Positions 1 to 12,599 are shown, numbered from the stretch's first letter. The stretch: DNA of 64,000 bases from Paracyclopina nana (GCA_019096065.1 JAGUCH010000001.1:16430001-16494000), one strand, 5' to 3'. The notes: generated by a model from the letters alone, not told the origin. Numbers and translations are program-made.

Positions 1-1
1 T

Positions 2-265
2 AGTTTTGTTTGGTTTCAAAACAACAGGAAAAGCCGTCGAAGTACAGCAGTACGAAAGCCTGAGAACAAAGAGCCGACAACCACTCAAAAAATGACACCA
101 ACAGAAAAGGACTGCAAATTATTAAAAGATTTTTTTGGCTTTCACTCCTCTAAGGTTCAAAATAATCATATGATGAAGCATGCACTAGATGGCACTTTTC
201 GAGGAAAAATAAACATAAACGAACAAAAGAATCTCGCTTGGAAAAAATTGGCAGAAGTTGCGTGA
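2..265 (+). CDS. Partial gene: 3' terminal exon of a probable homeodomain protein
   Basis: An open frame runs from the window edge to a TGA at 263-265, about 87 residues with no internal stop. It begins with FVWFQNNRKSRR, which fits helix 3 of a homeodomain: Trp48, Phe49, Gln50, Asn51 and Arg53 are in the canonical spacing, followed by basic residues. The first three bases are TAG, so the exon may begin at base 4 after a splice acceptor. An intron just before the VWFQN segment is common in homeobox genes, especially paired-class ones. The remaining roughly 75 residues are a hydrophilic Lys/Asn/Thr-rich tail with no domain I recognise. Asn at position 52 and Lys-Ser at 54-55 are atypical, so the subfamily cannot be named. 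The rest of the gene lies outside the window. If real, it is a DNA-binding nuclear protein. A chance match is possible because only one helix is visible. Confidence 0.5.
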   Translation, partial: SFVWFQNNRKSRRSTAVRKPENKEPTTTQKMTPTEKDCKLLKDFFGFHSSKVQNNHMMKHALDGTFRGKININEQKNLAWKKLAEVA

Positions 266-738
266 ATGCACTGCAGTTGCGCAAAGTGCGATCTTTGCTT
301 CGAGGAATTATCAAAGCAGTACTATAAGAGTAACAGCGGCTTTCACCACGTTCGTCTTCTTCAATTGATTTTCCGCTTTGCCGGGCGAGTGCTAAAGAAT
401 TTTCACTCCCAATTACGCGAGCTCGCAGGAAATTTGTTTGACAGTGGTGTAATCCTAAATGATCAGATCAAATTTCCCTCAAAATGGGGGTGACTACTTT
501 TACTGTAAAACAGAAATTGAAGTTCCTCTATTTGTCAATATTTTCCAACTGCAGAAATCAATATCACGTCTGACAGCTCAATTTCAGCCACGTCCGATTG
601 ATTTTCCAGCTTGTCATAATGCTACAAATACTATCAAGCTTTTTTTGACTATGACCAAGGATGTCATGCAGCATTTGAGGAAGCTAAAAAAGCCGATAAC
701 AAGACAACATAGTTCATCATCAAGCAGTCATAGCCAAG
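266..738. other. Intergenic gap and presumed 5' flank of the integrin gene
   Basis: This stretch holds the 3' flank of the homeodomain-like exon and the presumed 5' UTR and promoter of the integrin gene. Short open frames cross it, but none shows a recognisable domain. I saw no convincing TATA box or consensus poly(A) signal. Confidence 0.5.
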
Positions 739-3700
739 ATGCAGGCCATAAAAGAGATTTGGCTAGTTTTAACTTGCATTGCGTTGGCCAAGTGTTTCAA
801 TGTTGATACTCAGAATCCAATCGTGCTCGAAACTGGACATTTATCGCCCAAACTTTTTGGCCAAAGCATAGTGTTAGACATGGACAAGGCTGTAGTTGGA
901 GCACCGGAGAGCAACAAACATGGCGACCTCTTTCAATGTGCATTCGACTCCAACGCAGGTGGAAAACAGCACGTTTTCTGCTCAAGCATAGGATTTGCTG
1001 ATGAGATGACGTGGACAGATCATACCAACTTTTTGGGCTACAACTTGGCCAAGACGAGCAGAGATTTCGCGGTTAGCTGCGCTTTTCGAGAGCCTCGAGC
1101 AACTAAATTCACGACTTTCAAATCCGAAGCAGGTACCTTAGGCAAAAAATTCCAAATGATCAAAAAATTAACGAAATACTTTAGGGACGTGCTACAAAGT
1201 GGATATGACGGCAAGATTCCCTCAAATTCAACTCAGATATAAATATAACCATACACCCCTAATAAATCGTGAGACCAAAAAAGCCAAATTTTCTAGGGTT
1301 CGAAATACAAGTATTCTATTTAAATAGAGTCTGGATGGGAACTTGTCTCCGTGATGGGATCTCAGCTTCTTGCCACCAACGACGATGGCATTGTTTTCAG
1401 TGCTCCATATGCTAGGAGCAATCGATTCATTTGGGGAGCAGAAAGAATGATGGGAACAATTATCAAAGAGAAATTTGGTACACTCAACATCGCCAATGGA
1501 AGCTGGTGCGATAGTCAAATTTCAAACAAGCAAGATCCTCACGTTCAAGACTTGGCTGGAAGCTCCATCGAAAAAGGAGCTTTCTATGCTACTGACAAAC
1601 GAGTGGAGCATTTCGCGATTGGAGCTCCAAAGGCCAACTCCTTGCTAGGCCAAGTTCACATTTGCTTCGATTGCTTCTCTGAAAAGCGGCCTCGCGACCT
1701 CGATCTGATCCTTGAAGGACAACAAATTGGAGCCAGATTTGGCGAAGCCTTGGCTGCTGTTGACCTTAACGGGGATGGATATGATGATTTGGTTGTTGGA
1801 GCTCCGCTCTTTTCTACAAAGGTTTCGTGACTCGGATAGTTAATTGTAACGTCAATTGCATTTAAGATTTCCAGAATGAATTTGATGTGGGCAAGGCTTA
1901 TGTGTACAGGAGCCATCTGGACCATTTAGGTAGAACCGTAATGGAACTGATTGACCGAGAACTGCCAAGGCCTCTGAAGGTATCCGGAAGTCGGTTTGGA
2001 TCAGCCGTAGCCAATGTTGGGGATTTGCAGAATGATGGATATCAAGACTTTGCCATCGGAGCTCCATACGACGGAGACAACTTGGCTGGAGTCGTCTACA
2101 TCTACAGAGGACGTCCAGACTTTAAATTTCACGAAGGTGGCTAATCCTATGGAAATCAGCTTAAGCTAAATAATTATTATTCCTATTTAAAAAATGGTTC
2201 AGAACAACCTCAAATAATTACTCCGCAAGCCCTGAAAATGACAGTCAATTCTGGGTTTGGAGGGAGCTTCTCCAAAGAACGCGTGGATATTGACAACAAT
2301 GGCTTTCCGGATTTTGCGATTGGTGCTCCGCTATCAGATAGAGCTGTAGTACTTAGGTCAATCCCAGTTGCCGTATTTTCCCCCAATTCAGAGGTCTCAG
2401 CTCCGGACGTCATTGATCCCAAAATTAATGGTGAGATGCTCAAAATTAATGAATCATCAAGTAATTTTTTTATGTAATTCAGAATTTGAGATTTCTTTGT
2501 CGATCGGCCTGAGAAAGTCTATCGCTTATGCGATGAAAGCTACGGTGGAAACCATCATTGACAGCAGAGCAAAATTCGAAAGAGGAAGCAATTTCAGCGT
2601 GCAATTTCCCGAGGGCCAAGAATTCTTAAACGAAAGGCTAAAAGTGACTGCCAACAATCCTAGCTTTGGAGTGAGTGAATATGTTTTGGCAATCCCCCGA
2701 CCGATTGATATTGAACTGAAAATTCACTGGGCTTTGGACGATCCTGGGAAACCTTGTCCAATTCCGGGATGTCCCATGATCGACCCAAGATTAGACGATG
2801 ATTTGCCTGAAGTCTTAAAAACTAGGGTCAAGCTGCAATCCGGATGCAAGAACCCTGAGCGTTGCCAGTGCTCCCTTCGAATTAAGAAAACTGATGACAC
2901 AACCGAGTCAACGAAAGAATACGTTGCCGGATCCAACATGAATCTGGATTTGGCTTTTGCCATCTGGAACGACGGAACTGAGCCATCATATAAAGCAGCC
3001 CTTGAGTTTACTTCTAATATTCAACTTCCACTACAAAATGACTGCTTTGAAGAGGGAGATAGTCCTTACACAATGAAGTGCAATTTGCCCCCCATGCTTG
3101 GCAAAAGCTCTCAGAATGTGCAGTACAATTTCCCCCTTCAAAATGTTGAGGTTGGAGGACAGCCAGAATATTCAGTGCAAGTGAGACTTCTAGACCAATG
3201 CTTTGGTCAAAGCAACTCCATGCTGATTCCGGATAGGATTGGCCAGACCATCAACTATGAATATGAGATTGACACAAAAGTAATAGTGGACAAAAATCAG
3301 CTTGGGTGAGCTAAAAATCCTGAATTTATAAGAATAGAAAAAATATCCCTTTTTTTGGTCAAGGTTCAACCAGAACAACATGTCATTTGAGCATGTCTAC
3401 AGGGTCACCAATCTTGGGCCGAGCACAAGCTACCAAGAGGCCATTGCCAGGATCTATGTCCCAATTGCAAGCAATCTAGCCAAACTAGAGAGTCTGGAGC
3501 CAGCAAAGTACTGCAACCAGACTCCTCACTTCACCACTAACGAGTACAACAATGGAGCACCTATTGCCAAGTTCTCAAACCCCGTGGCTTGTTCAACCAA
3601 AAAGTGCTACGTTTTCCAATGCTCCTTGCCAAATCCTTGGCGTCCAGGAGAAACAATCGAGATCAAGCCTCGGATTTTATTCTTCAGCGAGCTCGCTCAT

Positions 3701-4058
3701 TCGGACAAGGATCATGTCAGCTTTGCTATGTTTACTCACTTCCAGACAAGTCTTAATTCAGCAGGTGAGTCCATCCCAAAACTAATAATAGTTAAAAACA
3801 CACTTGGCTTACCTTAAATCTGCAGATATGTCCCACGCGGTCACGGAAATGTTTTCGGTACAAGATGGCGTTGCCAGCGTTTTGAAGGCAAACTGGCCGA
3901 TCGGAGTAGGATGTGCGGTTGTCATTGTCTTTGTTGGCCTTGTCGTATTGGCCTTGTACAAAACCAACACTTGCGGAAAACTCCGAATTTTCAAGAGCAA
4001 AATCGACGAGGAGGAAGATTTGCTCAACAAGCGAAAATCTCAGCTCCCTCAGTCTTGA
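739..4058 (+). CDS. Integrin alpha subunit (no I domain), seven exons, complete
   Basis: Single-pass cell-surface receptor subunit that would pair with an integrin beta chain to bind extracellular matrix. Splice model, all GT-AG with matching phases: 739-1132, 1328-1821, 1875-2136, 2203-2430, 2483-3305, 3364-3764, 3826-4058, giving 944 aa. A signal peptide at about 1-19 is followed by the mature N-terminus FNVDT typical of alpha chains. The beta-propeller has FG-GAP repeats, three with calcium loops of the DxDxDGxxD type (residues about 277-285, 346-354, 412-420) next to VVGAP or AIGAP. There is no inserted I domain. The thigh and calf region includes HVYRVTNLGPS, an integrin-alpha signature. 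The membrane segment is about W891-Y912, with a 32-residue tail. The usual GFFKR motif is absent; CGKLRIFKSK stands in its place. The chain is slightly shorter than the usual 1000-1150 aa, and I see no obvious furin heavy/light cleavage site. The alpha subclass cannot be assigned. Confidence 0.93.
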
Positions 4059-4066
4059 AAAACGAA

Positions 4067-4072
4067 AATAAA
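4067..4072 (+). promoter_or_regulatory. Poly(A) signal of the integrin gene
   Basis: A canonical AATAAA lies 8 bases after the integrin stop codon. No other AATAAA was noticed closer than the CTCF-like sites, so the transcript probably has a very short 3' UTR. Confidence 0.6.
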
Positions 4073-4096
4073 TGTTAAATGCAAAGTTTGGTCGCT

Positions 4097-4106
4097 AGGT
4101 GGCGCT
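4097..4106 (+). promoter_or_regulatory. CTCF-like core site, forward
   Basis: The sequence CTAGGTGGCGCTGG contains the AGGTGGCGCT core shared by vertebrate and insect CTCF motifs. It lies directly downstream of the integrin poly(A) signal and forms a convergent pair with the site at 4139-4148. Binding is inferred from the motif only. Confidence 0.5.
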
Positions 4107-4138
4107 GGTCGGATGTAAACAAAAACTTTCTAGCGAAG

Positions 4139-4148
4139 AGCGCCACCT
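4139..4148 (-). promoter_or_regulatory. CTCF-like core site, reverse
   Basis: The plus strand reads AGCGCCACCT, so the minus strand carries the same AGGTGGCGCT core as the site 33 bp upstream. The two cores point toward each other. This position between the integrin gene and the long gene desert would suit an insulator. Confidence 0.5.
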
Positions 4149-7100
4149 TTAAGCGGTCACGGAACTAAATAATTTTCACTGCTTTCATTTAACGTAAAAA
4201 AAATTATGCTTTGCGGTTTCTTATATTTTTAATTAAATAAAAACTATTTCAGGTAAAGGCATGAAAAGGAATGCAAGTATTAGCGATCCTGCGTGTAATT
4301 CTTGCACGATTGCAGTTGGAAGTATTATTTCTTGAAGCAAGTAGCAATTAGGGGAGACTTCGAAGCAGTAATTTGCTCCAGCAAGGACCCAATAATGCTC
4401 TTAGAGAATGTAGGAGTTTTAGTATGCAAAATACAGGATGCTTTATTGAGTGTAATTAGAGTGCACTCAAAATGCAAACTGCATGCCATAAAACTGCAGC
4501 TCTCCGCTTATTGTACAATGTTCATGGCTCTTCAGCTGGATTCTAGCCTCTAATGATTTATTCAAGTCAATGAATCCTCCCTTTGTTTCAAGATCTCCAA
4601 TTAGGTATCGACCATCTGCTCTTGATTTATCAAGGAGGTATCAATTCAAGAGATGGTTGACATGTATTTTTAAAAGGTCCATCCACGTGCTAGTTTTTTT
4701 AATGGCTACGAGATGCATTTCGGGAAAGAAAAAAAAACTCGCTCGCTTAGCGTCTGTTTCTTGATCTTGGGTAGTCAAGTCGTTATCCTTTTATAGGATG
4801 ATGACTGATTCGAGTCAGCTGCTCCTCGTGGTTTCAAGACAAGGTCAATAAAACGGCTTTATTTAACGAGTAAACATCCTTTTTAACTCCAACAGTCATG
4901 CCTGAAAAGAAGATAAGAAAAGCTAACGTCTTGACTAAACCTAATTATGTACTTTGCCAAATGATGAAACTTAAAATTGTCTCCTCCTCGGTCAGTTTGC
5001 AAAGATAAGGCTTTGCATTTTTAATGCCGCGCTGGACTTTGTGCGTTCACCTTGGAAACAGATGCTTCTTGTTCTAACTCGTTAAGTTTATCTAGAAAAA
5101 AAGAAGAATCCAGCTTTTTATCCGAGCCGAAGCCAACAATTCGGACCTCCCAATACGCATTAGCCTGGCAAATATTTGACATGTTTTCACATGAATGATG
5201 CTATTTTGTCGTCGTCAAAAATACACATTAGCATGCATCAATAATCTTATTCAAAGAAAGAAAACGAAGCCGTGAAAATCCCTTCAAGAATTCCGATTTC
5301 TGAGCACGTGTAAAAACACTGCGCGACATTATGGAGAAATGGAACGTTTTCCTTTTTTCGTAGTATGCATGCTAAAATTGCTGTAAAGCAACATCAATTT
5401 AAACCACTTGATTGGGCACAGATCCACAATCACTTGAGCCAGAATGCAACGAGTATGACATTATACACTTTCCCGAATATACGTCGCAGTAAGTGTCTGG
5501 TGCAAATGGAAGTTTTAGTAGGACTCTGAATTTTACGTCTGGTTAATCCAGATAATGCCACGCGCGCGCAGCTTAGTGAAATACCACATTTTTTCGCCAT
5601 GCCACACAGCTAAGATGTGCGTTGATTATGATCTGTTTTTGCTGCCATAATATCGTTTTACTGAACGCACTATTATATAGCACAAAGGCTGTGTGACACG
5701 AGAGATGATTTGAAGGTCACCCCCAAGGAATTTCAACGATGAAAAACTGCTGCTTGGTGGACATAAATCCATGCTCTCGCGTAAGGGTCTGATTAAGCTG
5801 CATTTTTGTGCCAAGCACAGCATCCTTCTTCTTTTCAATCCACGTGCTCGGGTTGTCAGGTCAAAGCTTCTGGCCTGTTCATTTTACACTATATAGCAAT
5901 TACTGCAACAAGCCATTGGCCAGATGTCATGCGCGCGCGCGAACGTTGTTGAAGTCCATACTTTATGGGTTCATTTGGAGCTGTAGAAAAAAGTGGGAGA
6001 CACTGCACTCACTGATTTTATTCGTCTAAAAATTGCACCCAGAATCTCAGAATCCCAGAATAGATTGAAAAGTGATAAAATCATTTTTCTCAGTAGTTAA
6101 TTTGAAGGCTAGCTCAAGTTTATAAGAGCCTTAATTTTCTTTGTATAATGCTGCAGCAGAAAGTTTTACTGCACGTGTAGTATATGGCATATAGCATAAT
6201 TGCTAAAAGCTTTCCGCATTTTTGGGCGTGTTAAGCTGTCCGCAGCCCTATACGTATGTGTGGAACGAGCTACTTTTTATGAGATTTTTCTCCAACTCGT
6301 TTCCCTCCATCGCGTCGGTGAGGCACGCAATGTGTACATGGATCAAGCCTGGTGAACGTCAACGAGCCTCGCACGCGAGCCTCGGAGGCCGCTCCACACA
6401 ACTGAAAATTCTCGAGTGGGTTTCTGAAAAAACTAGGTCCCATGTTGAGAGCAAAACATAGCCACAATGAAAAATCACCAGCCTCATGCTCACTCTTCCT
6501 TTGTGAGCTTTTGATTTATATATTTTGCGAAAAGAGCGCGGCGGAGAATTTTCATACTGCACAACAAGCTCGGCCATGTCGGAACTTTACAACTACGCGC
6601 GCAACCTTACTAACGTGAATTATGTGCGTATGTTGGTAATGCGTGAAATGCGGTTATCGCTCGCGAGATTGCCATGTCGAGAGAATTGTGAAAGCTGTAA
6701 AAATTCCTGTGCTCTTTTTGTGCTGCGCCGAGAAAGCCAACTTATGTGGACATTACACCACAATTTCATAGCGGTATGCATAAGCAAATGCAGAGTTACC
6801 ACATAATTGTAGTAGTAGTAGTAAAGGCTGCATCAACTCGCGCTCATAAGTATTATTACTGTTGCACATATAATTTTCGCGAAAGCAGTTTAACGGGCAG
6901 ATTTGAAACCCAGATTGGAGAAAGGCGAAAGGCTTATCAATGAAATTCTGCGAAGAAAACTGCAAGCAACACTTTTTATGGCCTATTAGCACGCAAATTT
7001 TCTCGTTTACTCAGGAAATTGCACGCGGCTGAAAATCTCGAAGAAATCGAGCTGCGCGAGTCCGGAAGCCTCAAATAATAAATCTGCTTTGTTTACCCAC

Positions 7101-9750
7101 AATCCGGTGACGACGAGAGGTGATCATCGCTTTTTTGCTCGTCCCCACCTCAATTTAGAGCTCATAAATTCATGAATATTCAGCAGCAACGACAATCCTT
7201 TTTTTTCCTTCAAAAAATGGCCGTCATCATGCGAGCAACTTCCTTTCTCGCGTGAATCTTGGAGATTTGAGCCAGCGATGAGAATCCTGCATTCAAGTCT
7301 CGATTTCAGCTTATCAAAATTCTTCTTACTGATATTGAGCAGCAAAAGTTAAACTCAAAACAAAAAGCAAAGCAAAAAATAAGCAAAATGATGTGAAGAT
7401 ATCTAAATTTTCCGGCATTCGTAAATTCCGTTCAGAGCTTGGAATGCCAAATCGGCTTGCTTTCGAATTTCATTTTTGGTGGAGAGTATCTCCAGGCTTG
7501 ATCTCTTGTTGTTGTCCTCTCCTTCAGAGGCTTCTTTTGGCATCTTGGGTTCCAGAGCTAAGCTGCAATAATCCTCTTTCCCAAGGATCTGCGCTCATTT
7601 TCTTGAACATTTGAGGAGTTATAGAGCGTGTCTCCCAGCATGGGGTCACAAGCGGCCTTTTCTCACATCTTTTCTCGCTAATGGTGGCACAATTGTGGCC
7701 ATAATTCATCTCCAACAAAGATTAAAGTCAGGTTGCTACCGTCGTCCTCCTCTTCCTCACAACCGGGTTTTGAGGCTCATTTGCTTCTAATTGGTTCCAC
7801 ACCTTTTCTCAGAGCCGACTCCAGTCGACAAAACGTCGAGCCTGTCACAACGATGACTTATTTAATATGATGACGTCACTTTTACTGAGCAGCCTGGGCT
7901 ATAAAGTGATAACATGACAACAGTGCTTTACCCTCGGAAAAAATCCTTAAAACAAGAATGCAAATAATTCGATTAGCCGATGTTTCACAAAAATGCAAGA
8001 TTAAAACACCAGGCCCAATAAATCTATTTTGGCCACTCGCCCGCCAAAAACGCCAGAATAATGCACCTATAAGGAAAAAACCACTTCTGGTAACTTTGCT
8101 CCCTCGACAGTGGCGCCATCCAAAGAAGTAGCGACAAACGTATTAAGTATTTAGTAACTTCTATTGTTTTGCTGCTGAAGAAAAAAGCAATTACTGCCGT
8201 TAAGCAGCAATTTTATTGGCCTGAGTAGGAGTTTTCTTGACATCTACAGAGTGTGGTAACCCTTTGGAAGATCTCTTGCCGGAAATTGAGATACTTCGTT
8301 CGGCTTCTGTGCTGCTGCTCCAGGTCATCAAACTGGTAAGGTAGAACAAATTGGAGATGATTGATCATCCCACTCATTTATTTTCTCATGGGATTCTCAT
8401 GACGAATTTCAAGAAGTCCTCTTTGTCTCTCGCTCCACTTTCTTCATTTAAGTCATCAATTCGAGACCCGGATCGAGAGTCAAGAATTGCGGAGCAACAA
8501 AAACAATCGAATGCGCCCGTGGCCATCACCGCAAAACATGCTTATTTTCAGCAGTGCATTTGCTGATCTGAAAATTTACCCATATCAGCACGGAATTCAC
8601 AAAACCGAATCGACATAGGTATGGCAGCCATATTTATTAGTGACGGATTATTCGAGAGACCTCATAAAAATCGCCACTCTTCTCGAATGCATTAATTTTT
8701 TTATTTCGCCTGATGAAATGTCAAAAAGGTATCATTATCACTATTATTATAGGCATGATGATTTGTTTACTCGCGGATATGATCACAGTGTAGGAATCTC
8801 ATGGAAAATTGGAGCTCCCATCGTCGAAGAGCTCAACTTATTTGTTGTTTTCCACCAAGAGCCAGTAAAAGGTGTTGTAAGCCAGCGGCCCCTTTTCTCA
8901 CGATTTTTGAGAGCAAACTGCAATAAATATGTGGCAGCCAGATGATTTTTATCTGGTCTTGGGAAAAAAGTTTGGGGGCTCTCTCATAGGTTGCGGTAAG
9001 TTATATGATGATGATGGCTCGAGCTCGCGTGCCCTCAAGCCACTTTTCACAACAACTCACACACAAGCTAGTAGCGCACGTTAAAAATAGTCTAATGCAC
9101 AATATGGCAAATGACAGCTACTGATTTGAAATTTTCGATGCTGAATTTGAGGTCACTTTAGAAGCTATGGGCCAGGAAAAAATGCACAAGTTCAGCCGAG
9201 TCAGCATTTGCATCGATAACATTTGAAGAGTTGGCAAGAAGAAGTACAACAGCAGATTTCGGAGAAATCTTTTTATGTTTTATCAGGGCAGAATTCAGTT
9301 GGGTTTCAGATAAGTAAAGAAAAAATAGATGAAGTCTCTTGGAATATTTTGGGAGTATAGCTTAGCTGTTAAAAAGCTCTATATTGGCCCTAAAATATTT
9401 ATGTACACAAGCTCACGACATGTTCGTCAAAACAGATCAAATACTGCACACAAGACATTTTTTCCCTCCCATTAGGCTTTTTTAAACATGAGCTGCAGAA
9501 AGGTTGCTGTTGAGAAAACTAGACAATCCACTGTAAATCAAATCCATCACAATAAGGAGCATACTGGGAATATGTAGTAGTAATGCATTTCTTTCATCTA
9601 GCAAATGTAAGAATGGAGAGAGGGAATTTTAGCATGCTCCTGTTTCAAAGGTTGTGCATTGCATCGGGAGATGAATTATTGTGATCAATGTAGCGCCAAA
9701 ATGTTTGTGAAGCGTGAAACGTGCATTACTATTGAGCCAATGCAGATATA
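4149..9750. other. Non-coding stretch downstream of the integrin gene
   Basis: No open frame here shows a known domain, good splice context or biased composition. The DNA is AT-rich with local CpG-rich runs: alternating CG near 5559-5570 and 5929-5941, and a CpG-rich patch around 6340-6620. A short TAG-repeat run lies at about 6809-6823. It may hold regulatory DNA of the neighbouring genes. Confidence 0.5.
6809..6823 (+). repeat. TAG/GTA trinucleotide microsatellite
   Basis: A short perfect run of the GTA unit (about five copies). Similar shorter runs occur elsewhere in the non-coding DNA, for example near 31270. Confidence 0.7.
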
Positions 9751-10145
9751 AGGGCGTTCCCATATTGACCTGTTAGTCAAGTTAAGTTAGGTAAAAAGTT
9801 AAGTTCAGTTCAGTTCCGTTCCCAGATATTTATGCAGGTAGAACTTAACTTAGCTTAATTTTATGTAGTACTAGCTTGCTTGCCTAGCTAAGTTCAGTTG
9901 CCAAACTGAACTTAGCTACTAAAAGTGTTCGCTTATGCGTAGTAGCTGAAGCTTGCTTAATTGAGAAAATCTAACTTTGCTCATCAGCTGCTGATGTACA
10001 ACGCGTTGGCGTGTCAGCTCAGCGGTCAACTGAACATTGCTAAAACGAACCGAACTTGGCTAGAACAAGCTGAACTTAACTGATCAAGTAAGGTTGCTGT
10101 TTTAGCAAGGTAACTTGACTAAAAATTCGAATATGGGATCGCCCT
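9751..10145. mobile_element. 395-bp terminal-inverted-repeat element (MITE-like)
   Basis: The left end begins AGGGCGTTCCCATATT and continues to TAGTCAAGTTA. The right end, read on the other strand, begins AGGGCGATCCCATATT and also continues to TAGTCAAGTTA. The terminal inverted repeats are therefore about 35 bp, imperfect, with small indels. There is no coding capacity. The interior is filled with variants of AAGTTCAGTT and AACTGAACTT in both orientations. No clear target-site duplication could be called. The size, ends and lack of an ORF fit a non-autonomous DNA transposon; the superfamily is not assignable. Confidence 0.75.
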
Positions 10146-12599
10146 ATTGTATATATCTGCCACACGTAATTACGCGAGATATCTTTTGGAAATTTTTGGC
10201 TCTGCCACCTACACTGATTTAGTAAATTATCAAATTACTGCTACACAATGACCTGGTTGGAGCAGCCAAGATTTGCAGTGGATCTCGTGTTTGGTCATGC
10301 ATACGATTGTTGTTGTTGTTGTGGCGTGGCACGAGCTTGAGAGATTTTACAATGGCTTTTTTCTTAGCAATTGTTGCTTGGGAAAATGGTGATGATGGGA
10401 AATGTTCACCACAGTGGAACGACCTGGGGCATTTTGGTGAACTGAATTGATGCTCTCCCACGAGCCAGAGCACAATAAAAAGCCAAAGAAACCTCGCGAT
10501 AATCGCAAACTTCCGCCATAACTTTTGCTGTGAGTCGGCGCATCAGCAGCAGGCTTCAATTTCCCACGAGCCATCGACTTTTCAGTCTGGGCCAGGTTTT
10601 TGACCCAAAGCTTCGCAGCAAAGCTTCTTAGCTTCCAATGCTTTGGAAAAAGCTCTCCATTGTTGAAATGTATTATTGTTTGTGCATCCGCTAAACTGCT
10701 GACCTGATTTTTTTCTTCGCTGATCATTGTGTGACATTTGATACTACTGCATACAAACTATTTTCAAAGGAACACTGCAACAGCAACAGCAGCGGGAAAA
10801 CTTAGTATTTTTTCATCTTAAAAAAGGTGAAGATTTTCGCACCTGAGATTGTGGAAAATCCCATTAGAAGACGCCGATGAAGAATTATTATTAGCGTGGA
10901 TTTTAACTCAGAGGATGCGACAATTGGTGGACATCCCCAGGGATGCTATTTAAAGGGAATTTAAAGATGCACCCCCCAAAAAATCCGAATTTGTCAACGC
11001 AATTGATGTGATAATGATGCCACGCGCGCAATCAATTTCACTTGACCCAATTAATCGCAACGGTCAACGTCCTTCTCAAAATGTTACGTAAGGGCGATGA
11101 ACCGCGCGCGTGGAAAAATCACTTTTTATACATGCAAACTTTTTCTTTGCCCGCTGCTTCGTCTTCTTCTTCACTTTTGGTCAGTTTTGTGTCAAAGTTG
11201 AGGTAATAAATCCTTGAGGAGCGTGAATCTGCAGGATTTGTTGCTCTTCGGGGTCAGAGCTCTGTTGTAAATTAGAGACTCTGGAAATAAGACTAGCTGA
11301 GATTTTATGTGCATTTTTGCATCTCAAATAGATGGGTTCTCCTTGAGGATGGCCAAACAATTGGCTTGAGGTTTCATTATAGCCTCACCATGGGGATTCT
11401 GAAGCCCTTTGTTGTTTCACTTCAATTGGGTTAGCTACAATTTGTCCACTCCAGCTTCTCTTTGGTTGAAAGATATCTTTTTCCAGCTTCTTTTCTTAGA
11501 AAAGTCAATTTAAAACTTCAATATTCTGAAAATGCTTATCAATCTTATCTATCTTGCAGCTCTCAACTAGTTCAGCCAGAGGCAGAGCTACATTTTCTAG
11601 GGCAAATTATGCTACTTTTAGCCATCTGAGCCAAATGATTTTGGCTTTTTATCAATGCTTTTGGATGGAAAAAATTGCGTTTGACAACTTTCCCATTGAA
11701 GAAAACTGATCAGCCAAAATTGAGATTTCACACAAAAATTGTCTTGAAGTCGATCTCATTTCTTGCATCAGCTGAACTATGGCAATTACCAAGAGAGCTT
11801 TCTTGAGGCGAATTTCATGCGCATTTTCTAGCGTGGTGAACAGGGCATAAATTCGAATTCGAATTTTCGCTGCGGGAGGAAAATCGAGTATACTCTCTTT
11901 TATAGGCTGAGCCCGCCTAAATTGCCCCAAATTTTGACCCATCCTTGGGAAGGCCAAGAATTCCGACATCTCAGGCCATCACATCAATCCTTTGCTTCGA
12001 CTCAGCAGAAGAGACCTCCCTAATTTCAGACGGGCGGAGAAATTCCATTGGTTATTTTCTCCTCATAATTGACCGGCAGCAGAAACAAAATGCTCGTCTT
12101 CTTCGTCTGATTATAGATGGAAGCTTTCTGACCAGTATATGGTTTCCCCACAGCGGGGTAAACTGACGCAAAAGCCCTCACCCGCAAAACTGGGATTTTT
12201 GACCAACATGGCAAAAGCGTGGCTCCTTTGCATTTTTGCAAGTCTATTTTAATAGCAAAGGTTTTTGAGTGTGTGGCTGATTTTGAGCGTTGCAGTTGCC
12301 ATCATTATGGCGAGCAGCAGCAATCTTTGGAAAAATTCAAACGCAAACCCCACTAATTGGGAATGGAGCAGACAACGACGACAATGATCAAAACTAGCCG
12401 CGATTTTTCTTCCATCATCAATAGTATAATAATATATTTACTACACTGGTCGCAGCAGCAATCTTGGGTGCAAATCTGGCTACCGCTCAAATTGGATCTG
12501 CTCCGGTTAAAATTCGAAAACTCTGCAATATGCCCATTTTTATGGCCTCAAATGAGCCTCATGCATGTGGCCAATTGATGAGAAAGGCGGGGTATTTCA

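Noticed and set aside
8108-8124. GTGGCGCC word resembling a further CTCF core
   Set aside because: It lacks one base of the AGRKGGC spacing and does not match the core at 4097 or 4139.
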